64,000 nucleotides of DNA from Amycolatopsis sp. NBC_01488 (GCF_036227105.1 NZ_CP109434.1:9272501-9336500), one strand, 5' to 3'; shown: positions 40,993 through 51,000, counted from the stretch's first letter. Notes: generated by a model from the sequence alone, not told the origin. Numbers and translations: made by a program.

Positions 40993-42498
40993 ATGAGTCT
41001 CGTGCAAATCCTGCTGCTTTCCGCCGGGGGACTCGTCGTCGCGCTGCTGGTGATCTTCGGGATCCTGCGGCTGCTGTACAAGGTCGCGGAACCGAACGAA
41101 GCCCTGATCATCTCCGGGCTCGGCGTCCGGGTCGACCGCGCGGACACCGCGGACAGCCTGGGCTTCAAGATCATCACCGGCCGCGGCGTGAACGTCCTGC
41201 CCGGCTTCCAGACCGCGCGACGGCTGTCGCTGGACACCCGCGGCGTCAACCTGCAGGTCTCCTGCGTGACGAAGCAGGGGCTGCCGGTCACCGTGCGGGC
41301 CGTCGTGATCTACAAGGTCGGCGACGACTTCGCGTCGATCGCCAACGCCGCCCGCCGGTTCCTGGACCAGCAGAAGGGCATGAACGACACGATCCACGAG
41401 CTGTTCTCCGGCCACCTGCGCTCGATCGTGGGCGGGCTGACCCTCGAGGACATGATCCACAACCGCGAGGCGTTGACCGGCGAGGTCCGGCAGTCCTCGG
41501 CGAACGAGATGATCAAGCTGGGACTGATCGTCGACTCGCTGCAGATCCAGGAGATCGACGACGAGACCGGCTACATCCTGAACCTCGGCAAGCCGCACGC
41601 CGCCGCAGTCGCCGCGTCGGCGCGCATCGCCGAGGCGCGAAGCGATCAGGAGGCCGCCGAGGCCGAGCAGATCGCCGCCGCGAAGAAGGCGGCCGCGGTC
41701 CGCGAGAGCCAGATCCACCAGGCCGGCTACCAGGCCGAGGTGGACGAAGCGCGCGCCAAGGCGAGCCAGGCCGGGCCGCTGGCCGAGGCGTCCGCGCGCC
41801 AGGAGGTCGTCGTCCAGGAGACGCGGGCGGCCGAACTGGAAGCGGCGCTGGCCGAGCAGCGGCTGCAGTCGCAGGTCCGCAAGCCGGCCGACGCGAAGGC
41901 GTACGACACCCGCACGGCGGCCGACGCCGCCCGTGACGCTTCGATCGCCAAGGCCCAGGCCGAGGCGCGGGAGACCGAGCTGCGGGCCGCGGCGGACGCG
42001 ACCCGCGTCAAGACCGCCGCCGAGGCGGAAGCACAGGCGACGAAGATCCGCGCCGAGGTCGCCGCGGGCGCCACCCGGGCGACCGGGCTGGCCGAGGCGG
42101 AGGCCGCGAAGGCCCGGGGCATGGCCGAAGCCGAGGCGACCAAGGCACGCGGTCTCGCGGAAGCCGAAGCGGCCCGCGCGAAGGGTCTCGCCGAAGCCGA
42201 TGCCATCAAGGCGCGCGCCGCGGCGCTGGCGGAGAACCAGGAAGCCGTCGTCGCGCAGCAGCTGGCCGAGCGCTGGCCGGAGATCGTCGAGGCCGGCGCG
42301 AGCGCGTTCGGCAACATCGACCACATGGTCGTGCTCAACGGCGCCGACGGCATGTCGGACATGTTCGCCAAGGCGCTGTCGCTGGGCGGGACCGGTCTCG
42401 GCCTGGCCCGGCAGCTGATGGACGCCATGGGCAAGCCGCCGTCCACGGAACTGGAGAAGCAGGCCCAGGCGAACGGTGAACTCAAGTTGAGCGACTAG
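40993..42498 (+). CDS. Flotillin-like SPFH domain protein
   Basis: A 501-residue membrane-associated scaffold protein. One N-terminal hydrophobic helix (ILLLSAGGLVVALLVIFGIL) anchors it; the SPFH domain follows (about 35-200, with VLPGFQTARRLSLDTRGV). The C-terminal half (about 200-440) is a long Ala/Glu/Lys-rich coiled coil with repeated AEAEAAKARGMAEAEA-like units, typical of flotillins, and a GNIDHMVVLNGADG segment near the end. Flotillins form oligomers in functional membrane microdomains. The gene follows the PASTA kinase and NfeD-like genes in one operon, ending at a strong hairpin. GAGGGGG lies upstream of the ATG. Confidence 0.87.
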   Translation: MSLVQILLLSAGGLVVALLVIFGILRLLYKVAEPNEALIISGLGVRVDRADTADSLGFKIITGRGVNVLPGFQTARRLSLDTRGVNLQVSCVTKQGLPVTVRAVVIYKVGDDFASIANAARRFLDQQKGMNDTIHELFSGHLRSIVGGLTLEDMIHNREALTGEVRQSSANEMIKLGLIVDSLQIQEIDDETGYILNLGKPHAAAVAASARIAEARSDQEAAEAEQIAAAKKAAAVRESQIHQAGYQAEVDEARAKASQAGPLAEASARQEVVVQETRAAELEAALAEQRLQSQVRKPADAKAYDTRTAADAARDASIAKAQAEARETELRAAADATRVKTAAEAEAQATKIRAEVAAGATRATGLAEAEAAKARGMAEAEATKARGLAEAEAARAKGLAEADAIKARAAALAENQEAVVAQQLAERWPEIVEAGASAFGNIDHMVVLNGADGMSDMFAKALSLGGTGLGLARQLMDAMGKPPSTELEKQAQANGELKLSD

Positions 42499-42509
42499 CA
42501 CGTCACGCT

Positions 42510-42556
42510 GCGTACGGCCCTGGTGTCCCGGATCACGGGAGGCAAGGGCCGTACGC
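42510..42556 (+). terminator. Branched terminator after the flotillin gene
   Basis: Perfect 12-bp outer stem GCGTACGGCCCT / AGGGCCGTACGC with an inner hairpin TCCCG-GATCA-CGGGA, 11 bp after the flotillin stop. Confidence 0.75.
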
Positions 42557-42590
42557 CCGTTCGGGGGCGGCAATTCCCGGGCGGTTGTCC

Positions 42591-42638
42591 TACCGTGGGC
42601 GCATGGTGCCGGACAGCTCGTCGCGGACCGCCCGATGA
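42591..42638 (+). promoter_or_regulatory. Promoter and 11-codon leaderless mini-ORF upstream of the hypothetical gene
   Basis: TACCGT (42591-42596) is six bases before an ATG at 42603 that opens an 11-codon frame (MVPDSSSRTAR) whose TGA overlaps the ATG of the next gene (ATGA at 42635). There is no clear ribosome site for the larger gene, so translation may enter through the mini-ORF and re-initiate. Inferred. Confidence 0.4.
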
Positions 42639-43336
42639 CGTTCTTCACCGGCGGTCCCCGCGAGCGTCCCCTGTTCCCGGTCCCGGAGCAGGAGCTCTAC
42701 GCGTTCAACGGCCGGCACTGGACCGACCCCCCGCGCGAGCACATCGTCCCGGCGGTGCTGCCGTGGGCGCAGCCACTGGGCCGGTCCGACCGCACGGTGG
42801 TGGCGCTGCGGACCGTCGAGGTGTGGCCCGAGGCGCTGACGCTGCGTGTCACGGTGTACTCCCGGGACAGCCTGGTCGACGACCCCGCCGAGGGGCTGAT
42901 CGACCACCGGCGCAAGCCCGACTACAACGGGCTGCTGATCGGCGTGCTCTACGCCGACGGCAGCCGGGCGAGCTCCGAGACGATCTCGGTGCCGTCGGCG
43001 TCCGAGCCGGAAGAGCCGGTGCTGCGGGCGCAGCCCGTCGGCGGCACGCGCTTCGCCGTCGAGCACGAAGTGTTCCTGTGGCCGCTCCCGCCGGCCGGCC
43101 CGCTCAAGCTGGTCGTCCAGTGGACGGACCGGGAAATCCCCGAAACGCGCACGACGCTCGACGGCGGCGCGATCCGGGCCGCGGCGAAGGACGCCGCGGA
43201 AATCTGGCCGGGGCTGGGCAAGCGGCAGGTGAACGGCCTGCCGGTGCGCCGCGTCGGCAAGCAGGTGGCGCTCACCCCCGAATGGGGGGCCGCGGTGGTC
43301 CCAGCGGACGAACCCCCGCCTGCGCCGGAAAGCTGA
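42635..43336 (+). CDS. Conserved hypothetical protein
   Basis: A 233-residue soluble protein with no domain I can name. It is rich in beta-strand patterns (TLRVTVYSRDSL, LLIGVLYADG, VEHEVFLWPLPPAGPLKLVVQW) and ends in a Pro-rich tail, suggesting a single beta-sandwich-like domain. No signal peptide, membrane helix or cysteine cluster is visible. It stands alone between two terminators. Codon usage and composition agree with its neighbours, so it is a resident gene. Start taken at 42635 because of the ATGA overlap with a leader mini-ORF; function unknown. Confidence 0.65.
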   Translation: MTFFTGGPRERPLFPVPEQELYAFNGRHWTDPPREHIVPAVLPWAQPLGRSDRTVVALRTVEVWPEALTLRVTVYSRDSLVDDPAEGLIDHRRKPDYNGLLIGVLYADGSRASSETISVPSASEPEEPVLRAQPVGGTRFAVEHEVFLWPLPPAGPLKLVVQWTDREIPETRTTLDGGAIRAAAKDAAEIWPGLGKRQVNGLPVRRVGKQVALTPEWGAAVVPADEPPPAPES

Positions 43337-43355
43337 ACGTCTTTCTTGATCTGTG

Positions 43356-43379
43356 ACCCCGGGCACCGGCGGCCGGGGT
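43356..43379 (+). terminator. Terminator after the hypothetical gene
   Basis: Stem ACCCCGG / CCGGGGT with a 10-nt loop, 19 bp after the stop. Moderate strength. Confidence 0.5.
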
Positions 43380-43523
43380 ATCTCGAATGGATGAACGGGG
43401 TGGGTAGTTAGCGTCGTGGAAACACTTCGACCACCCGGCCGTCATGTCGGGCTGGTGCAGTGGGTCTCCTCCCCTTCCGACGCACGTGGCCGTGCACACC
43501 CCGCGAACCCGGAAAGGTCGCCC

Positions 43524-44840
43524 ATGGCAGGCTCTCCGCTCAGCGCCCTCGACGTCGCTTTCCTGTGCCTGGAAAGCGAAACCTCCCCGATGCACATGGG
43601 GGCGGTGGTCACGTTCACCGCCCGTGGAGAGCTGGACCCCGCCGCGGTGACCGCGCTGCTGGCCGAGCGGGCCGCCCAGCTGCCGAAGCTGCGCCAGCGG
43701 GCCCGCGCGGAGCTGTTCCCGCCGGGGTCGGCCAGCTGGGCCGAGGACCCGGAGTTCGTTGCGGCGGACCACATCCACCACGTCACGCTCAGCTCGCTGT
43801 ACGAACCGGACCCGCTCGCGGCGTACGCGTCGCAGTGGATCGCCGAGCCGCTCGACACGTCCCGGCCGCTGTGGCAAGTCACCCTCGTCACGGGGTTGCC
43901 GAACGGGAACTTCGCGCTGCTGCTGAAACTGCACCACGCGCTCACCGACGGGGCCGGCGCGTACGCGGTCGCGGCCGGCCTGCTCGACGGCGTCGAGCAG
44001 GCCGAGCGGATCCCCTCGCCGTCGCGGCCGATCCCGGCCCCGAGGTCCACTTTGGACACGGTCAAGGACGCGCTGGGCACCGCCTGGGGCCAGGCGAACG
44101 AGACGGCCGGGATCGCGTCGTCGCTCGTCCGGGCCGCGCGGCCGCCGCTCTCGCCGCTGTCGGCGCCGACGTCGGCGCAGCGACGGCTCGGGTTCGTCCG
44201 GCTGCCCCTGGCGGAGCTGCGCCGGATCCGCCGGGCCCACGGCGGCACGACCAACGACGTCGTGCTGGCGGTGCTTTCCGGCGCGTTGCGCGAGTGGCTG
44301 GTGAACCGCGGCCACCGCGCCGACGGCCGCACGCTGCGCGCGCTGATCCCGGTGAGCGTCCGCGGCCGGGCCGCCGGCCAGCTCGGCGGCAACAAGCTGT
44401 CGGGATACCTGTGCGACCTGCCGGTCGGGGAGGACGACCCGGTCGAGCGGCTGCGGGTGGTCCGCCGGGCGATGACCCGCAACAAGGCGGCGGGCCCGAG
44501 CCGCGGCGCGGGCGCGCTGCCGCTGCTGGCCGACCGCGTCCCGCCGCTGCTGCACCGCCTGGGCACGCGCACGGCGGGCCGGGCCGCGCCGATGCTGTTC
44601 GACCTGGTGATCACGACGGTCCCGGTGCCCCCGGCCCGCCTGTCCCTCGGCGGCGCCCGCTTGGCGGAGATCTACCCGTTCGTCCCGCTGGCACCGCGCC
44701 ACGCGGTGGGCATCGCGGTCGCGACCTACCGCGACTCGGTCCACATCGGACTGCAGGCCAACGGCGAGGCGGTGCCGGACGTCGGCTCGCTGCGGGACGC
44801 GGTCCTGAAGTCGACGGCCCGGCTGCTCGACGCGTCCTGA
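43524..44840 (+). CDS. Wax ester synthase/diacylglycerol acyltransferase (WS/DGAT)
   Basis: A 438-residue member of the WS/DGAT family that makes triacylglycerol or wax esters from acyl-CoA. The catalytic motif HHxxxDG is at residues 137-143 (HHALTDG). The N-terminal PLSALDVAFLCLE and the C-terminal NVP-like region (LVITTVPVPP) are typical. ATG at 43524 with GGAAAGG upstream is preferred; the in-frame frame extends further upstream but reads as leader. Actinomycetes keep several such genes for storage lipid under nitrogen limitation. It stands alone and ends at a bidirectional hairpin shared with aroG. Confidence 0.87.
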   Translation: MAGSPLSALDVAFLCLESETSPMHMGAVVTFTARGELDPAAVTALLAERAAQLPKLRQRARAELFPPGSASWAEDPEFVAADHIHHVTLSSLYEPDPLAAYASQWIAEPLDTSRPLWQVTLVTGLPNGNFALLLKLHHALTDGAGAYAVAAGLLDGVEQAERIPSPSRPIPAPRSTLDTVKDALGTAWGQANETAGIASSLVRAARPPLSPLSAPTSAQRRLGFVRLPLAELRRIRRAHGGTTNDVVLAVLSGALREWLVNRGHRADGRTLRALIPVSVRGRAAGQLGGNKLSGYLCDLPVGEDDPVERLRVVRRAMTRNKAAGPSRGAGALPLLADRVPPLLHRLGTRTAGRAAPMLFDLVITTVPVPPARLSLGGARLAEIYPFVPLAPRHAVGIAVATYRDSVHIGLQANGEAVPDVGSLRDAVLKSTARLLDAS

Positions 44841-44848
44841 CGAACGAC

Positions 44849-44880
44849 GAGGGCGGTCCCGGATGTCCGGAACCGCCCTC
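44849..44880. terminator. Bidirectional terminator between the WS/DGAT gene and aroG
   Basis: Arms GAGGGCGGTCCCGGA and TCCGGAACCGCCCTC (14 of 15 paired) with a 2-nt loop, 8 bp after the WS/DGAT stop and 17 bp from the aroG stop. Confidence 0.75.
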
Positions 44881-44897
44881 GGTGCGTTGTTCGGAGC

Positions 44898-46289
44898 TCA
44901 GCCGCGGAGCATCTCCGCGACCAGGAATGCCAGCTCCAGGGACTGCTGCGTGTTCAGGCGCGGGTCGCAGGCCGTCTCGTAGCGGCCGGACAGGTCGATG
45001 TCGGAGATCTCCTGGGCACCGCCCAGGCACTCCGTGACGTCCTCGCCCGTCAGCTCCACGTGGATACCGCCCGGGTAGGTACCCAGCTGGTTGTGGACCT
45101 CGAAGAAGCCCTGGACCTCGTCGACGATGCGGTCGAAGTGGCGGGTCTTGTAGCCGGTGGACGCCTCGTGCGTGTTGCCGTGCATCGGGTCGCACTGCCA
45201 GATGACCTTGTGGCCGGACGCCTCGACCTTCTCGACGATCGCCGGCAGGACCTCGCGGACCTTGCCGTTGCCCATCCGGGAGATGAGCGTCAGGCGGCCC
45301 GGCTCGAAGCGCGGGTCGAGCCGCTCGACGTACTCCAGCGCCTGCTCGGGCGTGGTCGTCGGGCCGATCTTGAGCCCGATCGGGTTGGCCAGCAGCTCGG
45401 CGAACGCGATGTGCGCGCCGTCCAGCTGGCGGGTCCGCTCGCCGATCCAGAGGAAGTGCGACGACAGGTTGTACAGCTTCGGGTTCGCCGCGTCCGCGTT
45501 GTCCAGGCGCAGCATCGAGCGCTCGTAGTCGAGCAGCAGCGCCTCGTGGCTGGCGAAGATCTCGGTCGACTGCAGCGACGTGTCGGTCACCCCGCACGCC
45601 GACATGAACCGCAGGCCGCGGTCGATCTCGTTGGCCAGCGCCTCGAAGCGCTGCGCCGCCGGCGACGCCGACACGAAGTCCTTGTTCCAGTCGTGCACCT
45701 GGTGCAGGTCGGCCATGCCGGCGCCGGTGAGGGCGCGGACCAGGTTCATCGCCGCGCCCGCGTTCGCGTAGGCGCGGATCATCCGGCCGGGGTCCGGCAC
45801 GCGCAGCTCGGGCTTCGCGACGAGGGAGTTGATGATGTCGCCGCGGTACACCGGCAGGCCCAGCGCGTCCGTGGCGGCCGAACGGGGCTTCGCGTACTGG
45901 CCGGCGATGCGCCCGACCTTGACCACCGGCAGGCTGGCGCCGTAGGTGAGCACGACCGCCATCTGCAGCAGCGTGCGCAGGTTGGCGCGGATGTGCGGCT
46001 CGGTGTTGGACTCGAACGTCTCCGCGCAGTCACCGCCCTGCAGGAGGAAGGCCTCGCCGCGGGCGACCATGGCCAGGCGGCCCTTGAGCCGGTCGATCTC
46101 GGCGGGGACCGTGATCGGCGGCACGCTCTCCAGGACACCGCGGACGCGCTTGGTCAGCTCGGGATCGGGCCACTCCGGCTGCTGCGCGGCCGGGAGGGCG
46201 AGCGCCGTGTCGAGGCGCTTTCGCAGTTCGGGCGGGAGCGGCGGCAGTTCGGGCAGCGTGTCGACGGGGACGTCCACAGTCCAGTTCAC
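44898..46289 (-). CDS. aroG: Class II 3-deoxy-7-phosphoheptulonate (DAHP) synthase
   Basis: A 463-residue class II (plant-like) DAHP synthase, condensing phosphoenolpyruvate and erythrose-4-phosphate in the first shikimate step. It matches M. tuberculosis AroG (462 residues) closely from the first residues (NWTVD) to the last (ETACDPRLNTQQSLELAF, then VAEMLRG). The metal and substrate motifs GGDCAETF, GERTRQLDGAHI and CDPMHGNTHE are intact. GTG at 46289 is chosen by this alignment. The enzyme class is feedback-inhibited by aromatic amino acids and activates chorismate mutase in mycobacteria. A 279-bp upstream region includes a large stem-loop. Confidence 0.94.
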   Translation of the reverse strand: MNWTVDVPVDTLPELPPLPPELRKRLDTALALPAAQQPEWPDPELTKRVRGVLESVPPITVPAEIDRLKGRLAMVARGEAFLLQGGDCAETFESNTEPHIRANLRTLLQMAVVLTYGASLPVVKVGRIAGQYAKPRSAATDALGLPVYRGDIINSLVAKPELRVPDPGRMIRAYANAGAAMNLVRALTGAGMADLHQVHDWNKDFVSASPAAQRFEALANEIDRGLRFMSACGVTDTSLQSTEIFASHEALLLDYERSMLRLDNADAANPKLYNLSSHFLWIGERTRQLDGAHIAFAELLANPIGLKIGPTTTPEQALEYVERLDPRFEPGRLTLISRMGNGKVREVLPAIVEKVEASGHKVIWQCDPMHGNTHEASTGYKTRHFDRIVDEVQGFFEVHNQLGTYPGGIHVELTGEDVTECLGGAQEISDIDLSGRYETACDPRLNTQQSLELAFLVAEMLRG

Positions 46290-46427
46290 GAACACCAGGA
46301 TAAGGTTCCCGCCCCGCTCCGCTTCGCCCGGTTCGCCCCCGAGCTGGCAGACCGCTGGAAGGGTCGTGGGAAACACCTCGAGTTTTCCCCGCCGAGCTGG
46401 GGACTCGTCGTGATCGGCCCGGCGCGG

Positions 46428-46467
46428 GTCCGCACGCCGGGAGAAGCGCGGCTCCCACCGTGCGGAC
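46428..46467 (-). promoter_or_regulatory. Stem-loop in the aroG leader region
   Basis: Perfect 9-bp arms GTCCGCACG and CGTGCGGAC with a 22-nt loop that itself can fold (GGGAG / CTCCC), about 140-180 bp before the aroG start. It is too far from gltD to be its terminator. No leader peptide rich in aromatic residues was found, so an attenuator is not demonstrated. Confidence 0.35.
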
Positions 46468-46525
46468 GGTTTCCGCAGGAGCCGTCGGCCGCGGCGGTCA
46501 TGCGGCGGGCCGCCGATGTACGGCG

Positions 46526-46553
46526 AAAGCCCCCTCACCGGCGGCGAGGGGGC
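46526..46553 (-). terminator. Terminator of the gltBD operon
   Basis: Stem GCCCCCTC / GAGGGGGC with a 9-nt loop, followed on the transcript by TTT, 15 bp after the gltD stop. One of the few hairpins here with a short T-run. Confidence 0.7.
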
Positions 46554-46568
46554 CTTCGTCAGCCGGGA

Positions 46569-48077
46569 TCAGACGACGGCGAGCGGCAGCGCCGTCGGGT
46601 GGACCGGGGCCGGGAGGTCCGACGCGCCGGTCAGGAAACTGTCGACCGCGTTGGCCACCGAGCGGCCCTCCGCGATCGCCCAGACCACCAGCGACGCGCC
46701 GCGGTGGGCGTCGCCGCAGACGAACACGCCGGGGGTCTCCGTCTGCCAGTCCGCGCCGCACGACAGCGTGCCGCGGCGGGTCAGGGACAGGCCGAGGCCG
46801 TCGAGCAGCGGCATCTCCTCGACACCCTCGAAGCCGATCGCCAGCAGGACCAGGTCGGCGGGCAGCGTCTCGACCTCGTCGTTGACCGGGATGACCTCGC
46901 GGCGGCCGGTGGCCGGGTCCTTCTGGACGCGGACCTGCTGCAGCTCGACCGCCTTGACGCGGCCGTTCTCGTCGCCGACGAACCGCTTGACCGCGACCGC
47001 GAACTTCCGTTCGCCCGCCTCCTCGTGCGCCGGGTAGGTGCGGAGGATGTACGGCCAGGTCGGCCACGGCGAGCGCTCGTCGTCCCGGACGGACGGTGGT
47101 GTCGGGTACTGGTCCAGCTGCGTCACCGAAAGCGCGCCCTGGCGGGTCGCCGTGCCGTAGGAGTCGGCGCCGGTGTCGCCGCCGCCGATGATCACCACGT
47201 GCTTGCCGCGCGCGTCGATCGACGGCGGGCCGTCGCCCTCGACGAACTTGTTGGCCGGCACCAGGTGCTCCATCGCCAGGTGGACGCCGGCCAGCTCGCG
47301 GCCCGGTGTCGTCGTGTCGTCGCGGCCGCGCAGCGCGCCGACCGCGAGCACGACGGCGTCGTACTGCGCGCGCAGGTCGTCCACCGACAGGTCGACGCCG
47401 ACCTCGCAGCCGGTGACGAACTTCGTGCCCTCCTTGCGCAGCTGCGCGAGGCGGCGGTCGAGGACCTTCTTCTCCATCTTGAACTCGGGGATGCCGTAGC
47501 GCAGCAGGCCGCCGAGGCGGTCGTCGCGCTCGAAGACCGTGACCTCGTGGCCGGCGCGGGTCAGCTGCTGGGCGGCGGCGAGCCCCGCCGGACCGGAGCC
47601 GACGACCGCGACGCGCTGGCCGGTGGACTCCTCGGACACCTGCGGCTGGACGTAGCCCGCTTCCCACGACTGGTCGGCGATCGTCTGCTCGACGCGCTTG
47701 ATCGCCACCGGCCCGCCCGAGTCCGGCGAGATCGACAGCACGCAGCCCGCCTCGCACGGCGCCGGGCACAGCTTCCCGGTGAACTCGGGGAAGTTGTTGG
47801 TGGCGTGCAGCCGGTCGCTCGCCGCGGCCCAGTCGCCGCGGCGGACCAGGTCGTTCCACTCGGGAATGAGATTGCCGAGCGGGCAGCCGGAGCCACCGGA
47901 GTGGCAGAACGGGATGCCGCAGTCCATGCAGCGCGACGCCTGCTTGCGCACCTTTGCGTTGCGCTCGGCCGGGTCGACGTCCGCGTAGACCTCGCCCCAC
48001 GAAGAAAGCCGTTCCTCGTAAGACTTCTTCTTCGGCTCTTCGCGGTCGTACTTGAGAAAGCCCGTCGGGTCAGCCAC
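46569..48077 (-). CDS. gltD: Glutamate synthase (NADPH) small subunit
   Basis: A 502-residue beta subunit of glutamate synthase. It takes electrons from NADPH to its FAD and passes them through Fe-S centres to GltB. N-terminal cysteines (CMDCGIPFC, GCPLGN, CPAPCEAGC) bind two [4Fe-4S] clusters. FAD is held by VAVVGSGPAGLAAAQQL and NADPH by VVIIGGGDTGADSYG; GVFVCGDAHRGASLVVWAI closes the FAD site. GTG at 48077 with GGAGG upstream overlaps the gltB stop by 8 bp. Second gene of the gltBD operon, ending at a terminator. Confidence 0.94.
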   Translation of the reverse strand: MADPTGFLKYDREEPKKKSYEERLSSWGEVYADVDPAERNAKVRKQASRCMDCGIPFCHSGGSGCPLGNLIPEWNDLVRRGDWAAASDRLHATNNFPEFTGKLCPAPCEAGCVLSISPDSGGPVAIKRVEQTIADQSWEAGYVQPQVSEESTGQRVAVVGSGPAGLAAAQQLTRAGHEVTVFERDDRLGGLLRYGIPEFKMEKKVLDRRLAQLRKEGTKFVTGCEVGVDLSVDDLRAQYDAVVLAVGALRGRDDTTTPGRELAGVHLAMEHLVPANKFVEGDGPPSIDARGKHVVIIGGGDTGADSYGTATRQGALSVTQLDQYPTPPSVRDDERSPWPTWPYILRTYPAHEEAGERKFAVAVKRFVGDENGRVKAVELQQVRVQKDPATGRREVIPVNDEVETLPADLVLLAIGFEGVEEMPLLDGLGLSLTRRGTLSCGADWQTETPGVFVCGDAHRGASLVVWAIAEGRSVANAVDSFLTGASDLPAPVHPTALPLAVV

Positions 48078-51000
48078 GAGCGGCCTCCATGATCGCCTCG
48101 TCGACGTCGCGGCCGGCGGCGCGCGCCGCCTTCGCCGCGTCCAGGACCCGCTGGTAGTCACGCGGCATCACCTTGGTGAACGCCACGGAGCGGCGCGGCC
48201 AGTCGCCGAGCAGCGAGGCCGCCACCGCGGAGCGGGTGAGATCGTGGTGCTGTTGCACGGTCTTCTTGAGCCAGGCCAGGTCTTCGGCGGTCGGCCGCAG
48301 CAGGTCCACCATGTCCTGGTTGACCTTCCGGCGGTCGACGTCGAGCACGAACGCCATGCCGCCGGACATGCCGGCCGCCAGGTTCCGCCCGGTCGGGCCG
48401 AGCACCACCGCGCGGCCGCCGGTCATGTACTCGAAGGCGTGGTCGCCGACACCCTCGGCGACGACCGTGGCACCGGAGTTGCGGACGCAGAAGCGTTCGC
48501 CGACCTGGCCGCGCAGGAAGATCTCGCCGCCGGTGGCGCCGTAGGCGATCGTGTTGCCCGCGATCGTCTGCGCTTCGGCGGCGAAGGACGCCTCCGGGTC
48601 GGGGCGGACGATGATCCGCCCGCCGGAGAGGCCCTTGCCGACGTAGTCGTTCGCGTCGCCGACCATGTCGAGGGTGATGCCGCGCGGCAGGAACGCGCCG
48701 AGCGACTGGCCCGCCGAGCCGGTGAGCAGCACGTGGATCGTGTCCTCGGGCAGGCCGTCCCCGCCGTAGCGGCGGGTGATCTCCGAGCCGAGCAGCGTGC
48801 CGACGGTCCGGTTCACGTTGCGCACCGGCAGCTCGATGTTCACGTGGTGCGCGTCTTCCAGGGCCGCCTCGGCGAGCTGGATGAGCGTGCGGTCCAGGGC
48901 GTGCTCGAGGCCGTGGTCCTGGCCGCGGGTGCGCCGCTTCGCGCCGCCGTACGGGGTCTCCGTCGGCATCTCGAAGATCGGCGCCAGGTCCAACCCGGAC
49001 GCCTTCCAGTGGTCGACGGCCTCGTCGGTGTTCAGCAGCTCGGCGTGCCCGATGGCTTCGTCGAGCGTGCGGAAGCCCAGTGCCGCCAGGGTTTCCCGGA
49101 CCTCTTCGGCGACGAACTTGAAGAAGTTCACGACGTGCTCGACCTGGCCGGTGTAGCGTTTGCGCAACTCGGGGCTCTGGGTGGCGACGCCGACCGGGCA
49201 GGTGTCGAGGTGGCAGACGCGCATCATGATGCAGCCCGCGACGACGAGCGGCGCCGTCGCGAAGCCGTACTCCTCGGCGCCGAGCAACGCCGCGATGACG
49301 ACGTCGCGCCCGGTCTTCATGGCGCCGTCCACCTGCACGGTGATCCGGTCGCGCAAGCCGTTGAGCAGCAACGTCTGCTGGGTCTCGGCGAGGCCGATCT
49401 CCCACGGCGTGCCCGCGTGCTTGAGCGAGTTCATCGGGGACGCGCCGGTGCCGCCGTCGTGACCCGAGATGAGCACGACGTCGGCGTGCGCCTTGGACAC
49501 GCCGGCCGCGACCGTGCCGACGCCGAGTGAGGACACCAGCTTCACGTGGATGCGGGCGTGCTCGTTGGCGTTCTTGAGGTCGTGGATCAGCTGCGCCAGG
49601 TCCTCGATGGAGTAGATGTCGTGGTGCGGCGGCGGCGAAATCAGGCCCACGCCCGGCGTCGAGTGCCGGGTCCGCGCGATCCACGGGTACACCTTGTTCG
49701 GCGGCAGCTGGCCACCCTCGCCGGGCTTCGCGCCCTGCGCCATCTTGATCTGGATGTCGTCGGCGTTGACCAGGTACTCGCTGGTGACGCCGAAGCGGCC
49801 CGACGCGACCTGCTTGATCGCGCTGCGGCGTTCGGGGTCGTAGAGCCGCTCCGGGTCCTCGCCGCCCTCGCCCGTGTTGGACCGGCCGCCGAGCCGGTTC
49901 ATCGCGATGGCCAGGGTTTCGTGTGCCTCGGCCGAAATCGAGCCGTACGACATCGCGCCCGTGTTGAAGCGCTTGAAGATCGCTTCGGCGGGCTCGACCT
50001 CGTCGAGCGGGATCGGCTCGCGGACGCCGTCCCGGAAGGAGAACAGCCCGCGCAGCGTGCCGCCCTCGCGGTAGAGGCGGTGCACCTCGTCGGTGTACTT
50101 GCGGTACACCTCTTCACGGCCGGTCTTGGACGCGTGCTGCAGCAGGAACACCGTCTCCGGCGTGAACAGGTGCAGCTCGCCCTCGCGGCGGTAGGCGTAC
50201 TCGCCGCCGGTGTCGAGTCCACGGTGGACGCGCTCGGTCGGGTTGTCCGGGTACGCGCGGCGGTGCCGGACGGCGACCTCTTCGGCGAGCACCTCGAGGC
50301 CGACGCCGCCGAGCTTCGACGACGTCCCGGTGAAGTACTCGTCGAGCAGGTCCTGGGCCAGGCCGAGGGATTCGAAGACCTGGGCGGCGGTGTACGCACC
50401 GACCGTCGAGATGCCCATCTTGGACATGATCTTCAGGACGCCCTTGACCAGCGCCTGCACGTAGTTGCGGATCGCCCTGGCGGGCTCGATGCCGGTGACC
50501 GCGCCCTGCCCGATCATGTCCTCGATGGTCTCGAAGGCCAGGTACGGGTTGACCGCGGCGGCGCCGTAGCCGAGCAGCAGCGCGATGTGGTGCACCTCGC
50601 GGGCGTCGCCGGATTCGACGACCAGCGCGACGCGCAGGCGTTCCTTGGTGCGGACGAGGTGGTGGTGCACCGCGGAAACCAGCAGCAGCGACGGGATCGG
50701 CGCCATCCGGTGGTCGGAGTCGCGGTCGGACAGCACGAGCGTGCGCGCGCCGGCGGCGATCGCCTCGGACGCCTCGCGCCGCACGCGCTCGATCGCCGAC
50801 GCCAGCGCCTCGGCGCCGCCGTCCACTTCGTACAGTCCGGAAAGGACACTGCACGCGAAGCCGGGGAGGTCGCCGTCGTCGTTGATGTGGATGAGCTTGG
50901 CCAGCTCGTCGTTGTCGATGACCGGGTACGGCAGCTTCAGGTGGCGGCACGACGCCGGGCCGGGGGCCAGGAGGTTGCGCTCCGGGCCCATGATCCGCGC

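Noticed and set aside
45060..48092. Plus-strand open frame of 1010 codons across aroG and gltD
   Set aside because: Shadow of two conserved minus-strand genes; no ribosome site and no protein-like motifs.
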